Shown: positions 25,001 to 35,661 of the stretch, piece after piece
Numbering within the stretch: the stretch's first letter is position 1
Layout of the letters: the number at the start of each line of letters is the position of its first letter
NCBI GenBank assembly: GCA_015183035.1
Contig: JACZZP010000006.1
Location: forward strand, 248,001 to 312,000
DNA length: 64,000 bases
From: Meloidogyne chitwoodi
Lineage: Eukaryota; Nematoda; Chromadorea; Rhabditida; Meloidogynidae
Reading direction: 5' to 3'
Position numbers and translations under genes: made by a program
Notes under the pieces: generated by a model
Database searches by the model: none
The model's input: the letters and a program-made list of their open reading frames with translations, nothing else
Told to the model about the DNA's origin: nothing

Positions 25001-25983
25001 CCCTTTTCAACACGAGTACCAAAATTAATATTTTCTTCTTCTGTCCAAATAAGTTCAGAATCACTTTTTCGATTATAAAATGCCCAATTACAATTTATGT
25101 TATGAAGACCTATTTCACTTTAAAAAACAAAAATTAGAAGAAAAAATTTGAAAAATTAGCGGGGGCTAAAAGTCCGCAAAATTTTATCCAAACCTCTTCT
25201 TCTTTTTTCAATTCTTTTTTATTTATTTGGATACTAATAAGGGCAAGGTTTTCAAAATTCAGAAAAATTAATGATCTATTTTAGACGAAATTTAAAAAAT
25301 TAATTTTAAAAGTTGCGGACAAAATTTGCGGACTTTTACCAGTTAACAGAAAAATACCCAAAAAACACACAAAAAAATTAAAAAAAATTTTTTTTCTTAA
25401 ACCTAAATAAACCTTTACCTTTAAAAGGCATTCCCCTTAACAAATTATATAAAAAACCTTTTTGCAAATTCTGTAGGTTGTATTCTCCTCTCCTCATCAA
25501 TATAAACCCAATGTTTTGACCTTTTTTTACTGCAATCAAGAGGAGGAAATTTTTTATAAAATTTTATTACTTCAGAACCATTAACTTCAAGTTTTGGAAT
25601 TTTACAAACCTTTAAATTTTAAAAAATTAAATTAAAAAAATTTAAAAATATTTATACAGCCTGTTTTTGGTTAAATTTATTCAAAGCATTTTCTCCACTT
25701 TTATTGTAATTTTCTTCATTATTTTGAAAAATTTTGTACTTTAAAAAAAATATTTATTTTGTTAAATTAAAACAAGAAATATTACATTTTCTTTAACTCT
25801 TTTAACTTCAAATAATTTTAAATTTTGTTCACTAATATTATCTTCATTTTTAAAAATTAGAGTATTATCAAAAATAATTAAGGTAGAAACAAGCAAAACA
25901 AAAAAAATTATTAATATACGGATAATACGTCTTCTTTTAGTGGCCATCATTTTAGAAAAAATATTTTTACAATTTTCTATCAT
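22095..25983 (-). CDS. DUF229 sulfatase-fold type II membrane protein
   Basis: A nematode-expanded family related to sulfatases. Minus strand, about 14 exons: MIENCKNIFSKMMATKRRR (ATG at 25983), then an uncleaved anchor IIRILIIFFVLLVSTLIIF. Next come a Lys/Glu stem, WVYIDEERRIQ, NINCNWAFYNR, FGTRVEKGDFF, then the core VYILSFDSLSQMSFRRNLPK, DGTPQAFIPILTGLTEEEL, GYATMYGEDGHNFG, PTDHYPMTFFHY, LMHHSYLSHDD, VIVMADHGARF (metal-binding DHG), FDFHSTLMDIIRWP and a Cys-containing end, MATWCVCYDKI, at 22095. The Cys/Ser-x-Pro-x-Arg nucleophile signature of true sulfatases is not seen: DSLSQ takes its place, as is usual in DUF229. Substrate is therefore unknown. Topology predicts a lumenal or extracellular catalytic domain. 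Its introns hold an unusual concentration of short hairpins. Confidence 0.85.
22718..22780. repeat. TTATTCGCAA hairpin, sulfatase-like gene intron
   Basis: CCCATTTATTCGCAAAAA is followed directly by its reverse complement TTTTTGCGAATAAATGGG, and a third copy of the word, CCATTTATTCGCAA, follows. The same intron holds several GCGGACAA words (about 22832-22862). Confidence 0.85.
23252..23296. repeat. TTTGTCCGCAAA hairpin, sulfatase-like gene intron
   Basis: TTTGTCCGCAAAAAA pairs with TTTTTTGCGGACAAA, and a further TTTGCGGACAA follows. Related inverted pairs occur at 25168-25339 in another intron of the same gene. Confidence 0.8.
23584..23772. repeat. Compound ACACCCCAT..TCGCAA repeat, sulfatase-like gene intron
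   Basis: Two direct variants (CACCCCATTTAATCGCAAG and CACCCCATATAGTCGCAAG) are followed about 110 bases later by the inverted word CTTGCGAATAAATGGGGTGT and a further direct variant (ACACCCAATTTAATCGCAAG). Confidence 0.8.
24204..24255. repeat. ACACCCCATTTATTCGCAA hairpin, sulfatase-like gene intron
   Basis: Perfect 19-base inverted arms, ACACCCCATTTATTCGCAA and TTGCGAATAAATGGGGTGT, around an A/T loop. Confidence 0.9.
24655..24767. repeat. Longest TTATTCGCAA hairpin, about 113 bases
   Basis: Arms extend outward from the shared ACACCCCATTTATTCGCAAG core to TTGCAACTTGTG on the left and CACAAGTTGCAA on the right, giving a nearly continuous stem. It probably shows the full-length form of the small family. 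It lies in an intron of the sulfatase-like gene. Confidence 0.88.
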
Positions 25984-26484
25984 CTGAGAGAAAATTTTAA
26001 AAAAAATTAAAAAAAAATTTAAACAAAAATTTTTTTTTTTAATTAAAAAATAATATTAATCCTTCTAATATAGATAAAATAAAAATAAAATCTCTTTTAT
26101 TATTTTAAATATCTTATTAAAATTTATTTTATAACAATAAATCCTTAAAAAAAATGGGAGATTAAGAGAAAACAGGCGGAGACGTCACGCGCCCAAACAA
26201 CCCCATTGACATTTATAAAAACATTTAAAATAACCAACCTTTTTTAATTAAATATTTCCATTTTCTTCTATAAAAACACACACGGCCACAAAAAAAAGAC
26301 TGAAGAATAAAAAAATAAAATTACAGAAAAAAAAATTAAATTAAAAAAATATAATTAGGTATTTAAAATTAAATGGCAAAAATAATTAAAATTTAAAATA
26401 TATATTTTTTAATTAAAAAATTATTATTATTTTTTAGAATTTTATAAAAATGTGTCACTATTTTTTTAATTTTTCTTTTTTTTT
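25984..26484. other. Spacer between pik-1 3' end and sulfatase-like gene start
   Basis: AT-rich. A small higher-GC patch (GGCGGAGACGTCACGCGCCC, about 26176-26195) stands out and contains GACGTCA, a perfect CRE-type half-palindrome. It may be promoter DNA of the sulfatase-like gene. No gene is seen. Confidence 0.5.
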
Positions 26485-29256
26485 TCAATTTTTATTAAAA
26501 GTTTCAAGTTGATCAAACACTTGTGAAAATGTTGGACGTAAAAACCGATCATTCTTTAAAAAATAAAAAAAATTATTTAATTAATTAAAATTAATTTTTA
26601 ATTAAAAAAAAAGAATTTCCCTCTTTCTTACCTTTGTACAAGCAATCCCTAACAATATTAATTGTTCAAAAATTTGTTTTTGATTATTAACAGCTAAAAA
26701 ATAAAAAAATAATATTTAATAAAGTATTTTTTATAAATTAGAAAAATTCAATTTTTCGTCACCAGACAAAATGCCACCATTTAAAAATGGTCAAAAAGGA
26801 AAAACGTCCTTTTTAGATTCTTTTTTTCAAAAATAATTTTTAGAGTAATATTTTTACCTAAAACAATTCGTTTATCACACAAATAATTAGTCATTTCCTC
26901 AGTATTTAAACGAAATTTACAAATAGAATATTCAACCAATCCTTGAGGTTCTCTATTTGACAAAAAAGCTCTTTGTCCAGTTGCCACTTCTAATAAAACT
27001 ACTCCAAAACTATAAACATCCAATTTAGTTGTTAAAATTTGATTTGTAGTAAATTCTGGGGGCAAATAAGCTAATGTTCCTTTTATATGTGAAGCAATCA
27101 TTGGTTTTGTAGAACGCCCATTTTCTTCAAAATTTTCCAATTGTCCATCTCTACTCAAACCAAAATCTCCCAATTTAGGTTCAAAATGCTTATCTAATAA
27201 TATATTTGCTGATTTTACATCTCCGTGTATTATAGGCATTGTCCCTGTTGTGTGGAGAAAATGTAAACCACAACTAACACCTTTACAAATTGATAGACGA
27301 AGAGGCCAATCAAGTGGGGAAGTTGAATTCTTTTTTAAAAAATATTTTTAATTAGCTTAAAAATTTTATTCTATAAAAAAAATATTCTCAAGTTAAAATA
27401 AAAAATGTTTTACGTCAATAGGCATCGAACCCTCAACCTTTATGAACCAAAACCCAGCACTTTACCACCACACCAAAATCGACTACAACACAAAAAGTTT
27501 AATTAAATATTATAACTAACTCTACAAAGCAATCTGTCCTCTAAAGATCCATTAGACATAAATTGATAGATTAAACAAGGCTCTGGGCCATCCAATGAAT
27601 ATCCATACAGAGAGAGAATGTTATCATGTCTAAATTTAGCCAAAGTTCTTAATTCTTGTAAACTTTGGCGTAAACGTTCTTTTTGATGCTTAAAAATAAA
27701 GAAAAAAAATTTTTTTTATTTCAAAAATTTTTTCAATTTCGTTTAAATAATGTTAAACATTAATTTGTATTTAGAATATATAAAAAATAAAATCAGTTCA
27801 ATAAATATATTTTTTAAAAAGGGACATAAATGAATTACACATTTTTACGCAGAAGAGAAAAAAAGAGTTAACGGCGGAGTAGTATGAATAATAAAAAAAA
27901 TAGAAAAATATTAAAGAGTGACTTTGAACGTTATTTTATATTAATAGATTATCTCTTATTTAAAAAAGATATTTAAAAAATAAAAAAATAGAAATTTTTT
28001 TAATAAAATTATATAGAGAACGTATTTTTAGTTAAAAAATTAATTAAATTATAAAATCAATAATTTTTATTATACTTAAATTAAAAATTAAATATAAACC
28101 TGTTCATATTCTTCTCCTCTTCCATTTTTCTTTCCCTGAATTCGTTTTACAGCAACTTCTGTATGTTTCCAATTTCCACGGTAGACAACTCCATATCCAC
28201 CTTTTCCAAGTATTTGATCTGGTGTCCAATTATTTGTTGCTGTGACAATATCAGAATAGGGAACAGCTAAGGTGCTTTGAAGACCAGTTAAAATTGCACT
28301 GGTAGCCACCTAAATTATTTTAAAAAATTTTGATCAATTTTAAAATTCATATTTTTAATTCTAGAAAATGTTAAAAGAAAAAAAAGTAAAAAAGAATAAC
28401 GGAGACAGAGAAGGGAGGACAACGGACTCGAACCCACAACAGAAAATTTGAAAATCCACAACACTACCACTCAACTATAAGTTCACTTTTTAGGAAATGT
28501 AATTAAACCTTTCTATACTAATAAAATAAAGTAATTATAAAACAAAACCGTGCGCTGCTGTTCAGATAAAGACTGTGGTGCGCTTTCAGCACTCGAAATT
28601 CATAAAAAAGAAATATTTTTAATTTTTCCAAATCTTTTTAAATATTAAGAAAAAACCTTTTCGAGAATAAACACCAAAAGAGCCCTGTTTTACAACTGAA
28701 GCTTTTTTTGATTCATTAGCATTATTATTCAAATTAATTCGTCCAATAGAGGGAAGTTGAGGTTCTTCATCACAAACTTGAGCATATTTATGGAATTCTG
28801 TGTCAACTAAATATATTAAAAAAAAATTTAATTTCCATTTTATTAAATGAAAAAAAATTATCTTTTTATCAAATAAACAAATTAATTATTAAAAAAAAAA
28901 CAAACCAAATGGCAACAAAATTTGCATACAACGAATAAGTTTAGCACGAAAAAATATTTTATACAAGTCCAAAATTTGATAACCTTTTGACCCCCATATT
29001 CTAAGCAATGTCTCTGTTGGATGGCCATCACTAATATTTGAAAGTCGTTTGCATGCTTCAGTGTCAATATCTTGAATTCCAGGCATTAAAAATGCTGAAG
29101 ATTTAAAAAAGAATATAATTTGTAAATTAATTTAAATAAAAAACCGATCATTTCCCAGCAATCTCCAGGATCTAGCAAAGTCGACAATTCATTTACAATT
29201 CTAGCAGGCAATTGAAAAACATAAATAGGATTTTCTGAATTATTTGAGTTAATCAT
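26485..29256 (-). CDS. pik-1: IRAK/Pelle family kinase (PIK-1) with death domain
   Basis: Cytosolic kinase of the Toll/IL-1 and IL-17-type pathways. Minus strand: MINSNNSENPIYVFQLPARI (ATG at 29256), then a death-domain region (VNELSTLLDPGDCWEMI, then GHPTETLLRIWGSKG). A Ser-rich linker leads to the kinase: PYSDIVTATNNWTPDQILGK, GKGGYGVVYRG (P-loop), EVAVKRIQ (VAIK Lys), NILSLYGYSLDGPEPCLIY, MSNGSLEDRL, IIHGDVKSANILLD (HGD catalytic loop typical of IRAK), KLGDFGLSR, GTLAYLPPEF, DVYSFGVVLLEVATGQRA and the C-lobe end SQVFDQLETFNKN at 26485. All catalytic motifs are present, so it should be active. Two introns (about 27330-27520 and 28310-28555) carry tRNA-like elements in the sense orientation. 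The start lies only about 220 bases from the divergent pbs-1 gene. Confidence 0.92.
27416..27482 (-). repeat. tRNA-like element in a pik-1 intron
   Basis: Minus strand: TGGTGTGGTGGTAAAGTG (A-box region) and GGTTCGATGCC (B box), about 35 bases apart, with T6 downstream. It is sense to pik-1, in the intron before the exon starting NSTSPLDWPL. Confidence 0.6.
28416..28485 (-). repeat. tRNA-like element in a second pik-1 intron
   Basis: Minus strand: TAGTTGAGTGGTAGTG (good A box) and GGTTCGAGTCC (perfect B box); a T6 run lies about 25 bases further on. The T-stem is only partly paired. It lies in the intron before the exon starting VATSAILTGL and is sense to the gene. Confidence 0.65.
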
Positions 29257-29475
29257 TAAAATATTAGAAAATGAAAAAATAAAAATAGAGTAAATTTTTT
29301 TTCAAATATTTACTAAATTGGCATAACGTTTAAATTTGTTTATTTCTCTAATTTATTTACTCTAACACTATTTTTTGTTTGATGAGAATTTGTTCATGAC
29401 TTTTTGCTTATTTTATTTGAATTTCTTTTTTTTTAGTATTTCTTAAATTTCTTATTTTTCAAAAATACAGAAAAA
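29257..29475. promoter_or_regulatory. Divergent promoter region of pik-1 and pbs-1
   Basis: The two start codons point away from each other with 219 bases between, so both promoters must lie here unless they overlap the other gene. On the plus strand an acceptor-like TTTTTCAAAAATACAG ends 5 bases before the pbs-1 ATG, which fits spliced-leader addition. No TATA box or named site can be claimed in such AT-rich DNA. Confidence 0.6.
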
Positions 29476-30347
29476 ATGTCTTCAGATTATTATACAAAAG
29501 TTGAAGAAACGACTGGGGTTTATTTTTATTTAATTTTTTTAATTTTCTAATTTTTTAGACTACTTTAATTGCTGTTGAAACTACAAATGGTGTTGTAATT
29601 GCAACTGATTCTCGTACAAGTGCTGGTTCTTTTATTACCTCTCGCATTACAAACAAGATTAATACAATTAGCGATCATATTGTGACAATGAGATGTGGGG
29701 TAGCATCGGATTCTCAAGCAATTTTTGATATTATGAAATATTATGCTGAGATTCATTCGTTAGTTTTTTTTACATATTTTTGGGAAATATGAAGAGTTTC
29801 ACATTAATTTTTGACAAATCTTTGACCTAAAATTTTTTTTTTTATTATAATTTATTTTAAACACATTAGAATGCTCGATGAAGAACCTATTCTTGTCTAT
29901 AATGTAGCTCAATATGCTCGAAAATTTGCCTATAATTATCGAGATCAACTGTCTTTTAGTTTAATTGTTGCTGGTTTTGATGAGAAGGATAAAGGTCAAC
30001 TATATGCAGTTACTTCTGGTGGATACACTCTTCGTCAAAAAGTTTATATTGCTGGGAGTGGAAGTACTTATGTTCATGGATATATGGACCAAAATTGGAA
30101 AGAGGGAATGACAAACAAAGAAGCAGAGGAGGTTTTTACTTTTAAATTAAATTTTATTTTTTAATAAATATTTTTACAGTTGGTTAAAAATGCTGTTATT
30201 CTTGCTAAACGTCGTGATACATCTTCTGGTGGTATTATTAATTTTGCAGTTATTGATAAAGACGGAATTCATAAGAAGGTTAAACATAAATATTATAAAA
30301 ATTTTATTTTACTTTTTTTAAAGATAATTCGTCCCGATTTGTCTTGA
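29476..30347 (+). CDS. pbs-1: 20S proteasome beta-6 subunit (PSMB6/PBS-1)
   Basis: Catalytic beta subunit with caspase-like activity. Exons read MSSDYYTKVEETTG, then TTLIAVETTNGVVIATDSRT. Cleavage after the Gly exposes the Thr nucleophile (TTLIA). The Asp of ATDSR and the Lys in ITNKINT match the active site. Further segments are MRCGVASDSQAIFDIMKYY, a Met-started exon MLDEEPILVYNVAQY, LIVAGFDEKDKGQLYAV, GSGSTYVHGYMDQNWKEGM and RDTSSGGIINFAVIDKDG. The protein ends IIRPDLS at 30347. The propeptide is very short (14 aa) and total length is about 208 aa, slightly shorter than human PSMB6 because the C-terminal extension is missing. Start choice is supported by the nearby acceptor-like AG. Confidence 0.95.
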
Positions 30348-30587
30348 TCATTCAAAACATTTATGAATTTATTGAGAGGAAAGGGTGATGAAAATAAAAA
30401 GAAAATTTTGGTTAATTTTATTTGTTTACTTTGACTTTTTTCATTTATTAATTATATAAAATTAAAAAATAGTTTTAATTTTGTTTGAAACTTAAAAATT
30501 ATATTCTGATTTTTTGACTTTAAATTTAAAAAATAAAAAATTTATTTACCTCACAAAAATATTAAAAATTAAATTTTTACCAATTTT

Positions 30588-33500
30588 CTATTTTTCTTCA
30601 TTTATGCTGAATAAATAAGCCTGACCTAGAGGGCGAGCTTAAAAATATTTTTTTATTTAATTTAAATTTGAAACATACTTGGAATTGTAATATTTAAGGG
30701 TTCTCTAAAATCAAAAAGTGTAGGCGCCGAAATAATAATTGAAAAAGTAGCCATATTTAAAATTGAAAAGACTATGAGAAAGAAGCGATCTAAAACCATT
30801 GCAACAAATAGCCAGTCATTTGAAATCTTAAAAAAATAAAAATTAACTTTGTAATTGTAAATTAAGAAAAATAATTAAACTTTTCCGGAAAAATAAAATT
30901 TCCGGAAAAAAATAAACATTCCGGGAAAAAATAAACATTCCGGAAAAAATAAAATTTCCGGAAAAAAATAAACTTTTCCGGAAAAAAATAAACTTTTCCG
31001 GAAAAAATAAACATTTCCGGAAAAATTAAAGAAATTAGATTATGATGATATTCTGGTATTTAAGTTTATAGGTAATTGTAAAATTGTAATTGTAAATTCC
31101 AAGTTTATTTAAAAGAAAAAAGACTGACATTAGCATCCTCCTCACGTTGACGAAAATGGTCGGCTATAAAATGAACCTTTAAATAATAATTTTTTATTTT
31201 CTTCTAAAAATTAATTTTTTGCCTGTTTAGCAAGGTTGTACAAAACCCTTTGTTCATTTCCTGTATATTCAAAATCTTTTTTCAATTTTTGATTTTTGTT
31301 TGTAGAACAATGTTGTTTAATTTCTTTGCTAGTTGTTGGTCTATCATAAATATTTTCTTCAATTTGATTTTTTGAATTATTATTTTTATCAAATTTTTTT
31401 CCAAAACTTGTTCTTGTAAAAGAAGAATATGGAGGTGGTTTTTCTTTCTTTTGTTTTTTATTTTGAATTATAGCAGTTTGCGTAAGATTATTAAATAAAT
31501 TTGAATGAAATGAATATTTTGAAACATTTTTCTTTTTGTTAGAAGATTCAAAATTAAATGAGGAAGAAGATGAAGAAGCTTCAAGTCCAGCTCTTTTTTC
31601 TTCCATAAAATTGTTTAACCTCCTTTTTATTGAATTTTCTTGTTGTCGTTCAGGCCGCTTCATCAATAAAATTCTGATAAACTTAAAATAAAAATACAAT
31701 TTTTAAAAAAACAACCTAGGCAAAACACTTAAAAATACAATTCTTATCCAATTAGACATTTGATGAGTAGAACCATTACGAAAGCGAATATTTACTGAAG
31801 CCTTAAAAATTAATAACATTTTAATATATTTAAATTGAGAGATTTTTTACAATATTTAAATCAACTTACAACAGAGAAAAGCGTTGAGAGAGCAACCAGA
31901 ATCTACAAATAAATTGTAAACTTAAATTTAGAAAATAAACTTAGAATTGTAAACTTGAATTTAGAAAATAAACTTAGAATTGTAAACTTAAATTTAGAAA
32001 ATAAACCTAGAATTGTAAAAAATTGTAAACTTGAAGATAGAAAAAGTTTTAATATTCTAAATAAAATATTATTACCATTGTAGTAATTAAATATTGTCCA
32101 AACATTGGGACTTCTAAAGATGTTGGAGGCATTAAATCAATTAAAATCAAAAAGAAAACTGTAAGGGTAACAAGTATTGAAATTGAGAAGGTTATTTTAT
32201 GATCGGGAAGGTAAAATACAAAAGTTGTTAAAAAAGAAATTAGAAAGCAAGGAACAATTAGATTACATGTAAAGAAAAGACTAATTTAAAAAAATATTTA
32301 AAAAATAAAAATTATAATATTATTACGTTTTACGTCTCAATTCCAAATAATAAGTAATATCAACATAACTATAAAAAAATAATAATTTTGTTGATGTAAT
32401 TTCTTACGTTTCTGGCCCACAACAGGAAGTATAGAGAACTGCATGTCTTGCGGAAGTTAAATTCATCAAATCCCATTCTGCTGATCTATAAAAGAGAAAA
32501 ATATAAAATTGTAATTATAAATATTATTTATTTAGGAATAGAAAATAAAAGTTCCGGATTATCAAATAACTTTCCGGAAATTTTTACAATTTGTAAAATA
32601 TATAATTGTAAATACAAGTTTATTTACACTAATTTTACAAATGTTAAGTTCATTTTAAGTTGTTAAATTGTAAAAAATTAATAACAAATAAAAGAAGCTC
32701 AAGTCCATTCCCATTTCATTATATTCACTATCATCATCTTCACTTTTCTTAAGTGCATTTATTTCATGTTTATTATTTAAATTAAAGTTTTGAGCATTTT
32801 CTTGTTGAATTAAATGTAAATCAACATAATTTCCAGTGTAGGACCAAGCCCCAAATTTCATTCTACAATCTTGTTTGTCATAAGGAAACCATTTAACTTT
32901 TATCTTTAAAAAATTTAATTTAAAAATTATTTTTTTTTTAAATTTACTGGACAAAATGATTTGTAAATTGCTGGTGGTTGCCAATAAACACGTCCATTAT
33001 ATGAAATTAAGGCATCAGTAAAAATCCTTAAAAATTAATTTTGTTTGAAATATTTTAATAATATCACGTAATATCTGGATCTCCTGCCGCATTATCATAG
33101 AGAACAAAATCTGGAATCCAAATATCAGTGCTAGGAATATGCAACTGACGAATACCTTTAAATAGATGTAAATATATTTTTTTTTAAATTAATTTTAAAT
33201 TAAAAAAATAAAAATACCTCCATATTTGCTAGGATCCCATTGAAGACGTGCATCACTCCATCTCTTTAAAAATTTATTTTCTAATTCTAAAAAATAATTT
33301 ACCATTTCTAACCATAAATTTGTTGTCAAAACTTGATTTTTTTCATCCTAAATTTTTTTTAAATTTTAATAATAAAATAGAATCTTAAAATTAACAACTT
33401 ACAACATCGATGATTCTAGAATTAAAATTTTTATTTTAATTGTAAAAATAATATTTACCGTATTAATGAGGCTCCAACGTCAATATGAAGCACATCTGTG

Positions 33501-33726
33501 CCTTAAAAATTTTTTTTAATTTATTGCAAAAAAGCTTAACTATTTTTAACAGGTCTGGAAATTTTGTTGTAGTCAAAAAGTAAATCCTGTCAAGAGAAAA
33601 AATAAATATTTATAAATTAAAATTGTAAACTTCGTATAATTGCGCCTCATAATTTTTTCTGCTAATTTTTTTATTTAACATAAATGGAATTAATAAAATA
33701 AAAATTAAAAAAGGCAAAATAGTCAT
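30588..33726 (-). CDS. Nicotinic acetylcholine receptor alpha-type subunit
   Basis: Pentameric ligand-gated cation channel subunit. Minus strand from MTILPFLIFILLIPF (signal peptide, ATG at 33726): LLFDYNKISRPG, LTTNLWLEMRW, WDPSKYGGIRQL, IPSTDIWIPDFVLYDNA, the Cys-loop CPIKVKWFPYDKQDC (13 residues between the cysteines), FGAWSYTGNYVDL, and YTSCCGPE, the vicinal cysteines that define an alpha subunit. M1 is TCNLIVPCFLISFLTTFVFY, and M2 is HKITFSISILVTLTVFFLIL, preceded by PD rather than the usual GE. M3 follows with LITTMILVALSTLFSV. A Ser/Lys-rich M3-M4 loop contains PPPYSSFTR, M4 is around VFSILNMATFSIIISAP, and a short tail ends SINEEK at 30588. A Glu/Asp/Asn-rich insertion near 32700-32790 lies in the loop-F region. 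Which nematode subunit it equals (UNC-38, UNC-63, ACR-8 or ACR-12 type) I cannot decide. Confidence 0.92.
30887..31026. repeat. Second CCGGAA array, nAChR intron
   Basis: Eight CCGG cores in units of the form TTTCCGGAAAAAATAAAC with a period of 16-19 bases. It is related in core sequence but not in spacing to the array at 8036-8300. Confidence 0.88.
31912..32040. repeat. 33-base tandem repeat (AATTGTAAACTTGAATTTAG type), nAChR intron
   Basis: About three and a half copies of a unit made of AATTGTAAACTT, AAATTTAGAAAATAAAC and TTAG. The same unit or fragments of it recur at 34740-34920, 35975-36015, 36720-37030 and 38230-38420. Confidence 0.85.
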
Positions 33727-34207
33727 TTTCTTATTTGTAGATTTTTTAGTTGTTTATTTAATAGAGTAATTGTAACGCATGTTTATAATTGTAAATTTCA
33801 AGTTTATTTATTTATAAATGTAATTGTAAACTTGAAAGCATAAATGTAAACTCTAACATAAGTTTTAATTGTATGAGGATATCCCCTGTTAATATTTTTT
33901 ATTGACTACATTTTTTTATTTTTCCTCAATTTGTGGAAAAAATAAAAAATAGTAGTTAGTCGATACTTTCATAGAAAAAGGTCTTCTTTAATTTAATCCT
34001 CTCAAAACAATTCTTTTTTAGTTTTTATATTGTCACCCTTCTGTGCCATCTTTTCATTGGCATGACTATGTAGTTTTAAAAAATAAAGAAATAGTAAAAT
34101 AAACGAAAAAAAAATTATTTATTTATTTTATTATTGCCACTCTTTAATTACTTCTTATGGAAAAATAAAAAATCAAATTAATTTATTAATAAAATTATAA
34201 AAGTTAA
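33727..34207. other. Spacer upstream of the nAChR gene
   Basis: AT-rich with fragments of the AATTGTAAACTTG repeat at about 33790-33870. No gene is seen. Confidence 0.6.
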
Positions 34208-35661
34208 TCAAAGTATTGAAGGCCTTTTCATTTGCTGTTGACCTTTCCAAACACTATAGCCAATTATTGTTCCAACTGATCCAATACCCAAAAGAATTCC
34301 GGAACTAAAAATATTTAATTTTAAATATTTTTAAGAATTTTTTTACAATATTGTCATTCGATTCTGAAAACTTTCACGTAATGACCTCTTTTTTGTTCTC
34401 TCACAAATAAATACTAAAAAAAGAAATATTAGATTGACCGTTTTATTAGAATAATTTAATAAATTTGTCTATATACCATTATTTCCTAGCCCAAAAGTAG
34501 TTGTAGCTACAGGCTGCAACTCAAGTTGGCCTACTAATGGAAGCAATTGGACAATAACATTTTTGCGTTTACGTTTATGTAAAGTAACATTAATTGCTTA
34601 AAATTAATAAAACTTAAAAAATAAATAAAATTTTACCATCTCGACAAACAAATTTTTGATTTAAAGGAACATTTATTAAAGCTGTTGAATTTCTTCCACT
34701 AGTAAATATTGAACTACTGCCTTAAAAATTAGATATTTTATTTTGTAATTTGTAAACTTAAAAAATTATTATTAAACAATTAAAAATAATAAAAAATAAA
34801 CTTGAAATTATTGTAAAATAAAAACTTTAATTGTAAACTTGAATTTAGAAAATAAACTTAGAATTGTAAGAATTCGAAAATAAACTTGTAAAACTTGAAT
34901 TGTAATTTTTTTAAATAAACTTATAAATTTTATTTTAAATATATAATAGAACTTGAAAATAAATACATAGAAAGCTTCAAAAAAATTTTCAAGTAAATAA
35001 ATATTTTTTTCTATTTGTAAATTAATTAAAAGATATTTATAAATATAAAATTATTAAAAAAATCACTTTTTGACCCTAATCCATTCCAACGAATTTTATA
35101 CTCAACAAGGCTTAATTCCCATCTTAATTCATGAAGAGCATAAAGTGTTGAAGCTGCAGAAGAGGAGGTAGAGGTAGAGCGTGGGGAAAAAAGTGGTAAA
35201 GCTTTTTCACGAAAAACAAATTTTAGAGTTTTGCGTTGCGTGCCTTTACGCCAACTTGCTTGGAACTGAAGGAAATATCAGAATTAATAAATTAAAATTA
35301 ATTAAAATCAGAATTTTTAAAATCAGAATATAACTTGTGAGTCCTTTTCTACAGCATTTCTTTCAGAACAAATACCAAAAAGTTTAACAGTCTCATTTAT
35401 AAAATCAACAAACTTAAGTTTGCGATTAATAAAATTAAGATAAATTTAATTAAAACCTACCTCTTCATTTAGAATATTCTCATTTATTAAATTCATATCA
35501 ATTAGTTTAACTCTAAATCTAAAAACCATACAATGCTTATGACCTGGCTCATCAAATCCAAATATATGTTTTGCTTCATTTTGAAAAGGTTGAAATTTAA
35601 CAATTGAGGCAATTAAAAAATAAAAATATTGATAAAATAAAATTAAAATAATTAAAAACAT
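34208..35661 (-). CDS. Single-pass membrane protein, possibly LAMP/UNC-46-like
   Basis: Six exons join in frame on the minus strand. An N-terminal signal segment (ATG at 35661, MFLIILILFYQYFYFLIASI) is followed by HIFGFDEPGHKHCMVFRFR, LFGICSERNAVEKDSQ, a Ser/Thr-rich stretch (STSTSSAASTLYALHELRW), NGLGSK, then NVPLNQKFVCRDAINVTL and KRKNVIVQLLPLVGQL. A Cys (VFICERTKR) precedes the C-terminal membrane segment ILLGIGSVGTIIGYSVW and a short cytosolic tail ending PSIL at 34208. The arrangement (signal, paired cysteines in a beta-rich lumenal domain with FVC...NVTL...VQL, membrane anchor, short tail) recalls LAMP proteins and nematode UNC-46, but no diagnostic tail motif is seen. The gene is well supported; the family is tentative. 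Confidence 0.6.

Noticed and set aside
30722..30735. GGCGCCGAAATAAT in the nAChR gene, matching the TTTCGGCGC foldback ends
   Set aside because: It encodes the conserved end of M4 (IISAPTLFD) in frame; the match is coincidental.
22095..31026. Arrays of spaced short palindromes considered as CRISPR
   Set aside because: Eukaryotic gene context, no regular unique spacers and no cas genes; they are intronic hairpins and satellites.
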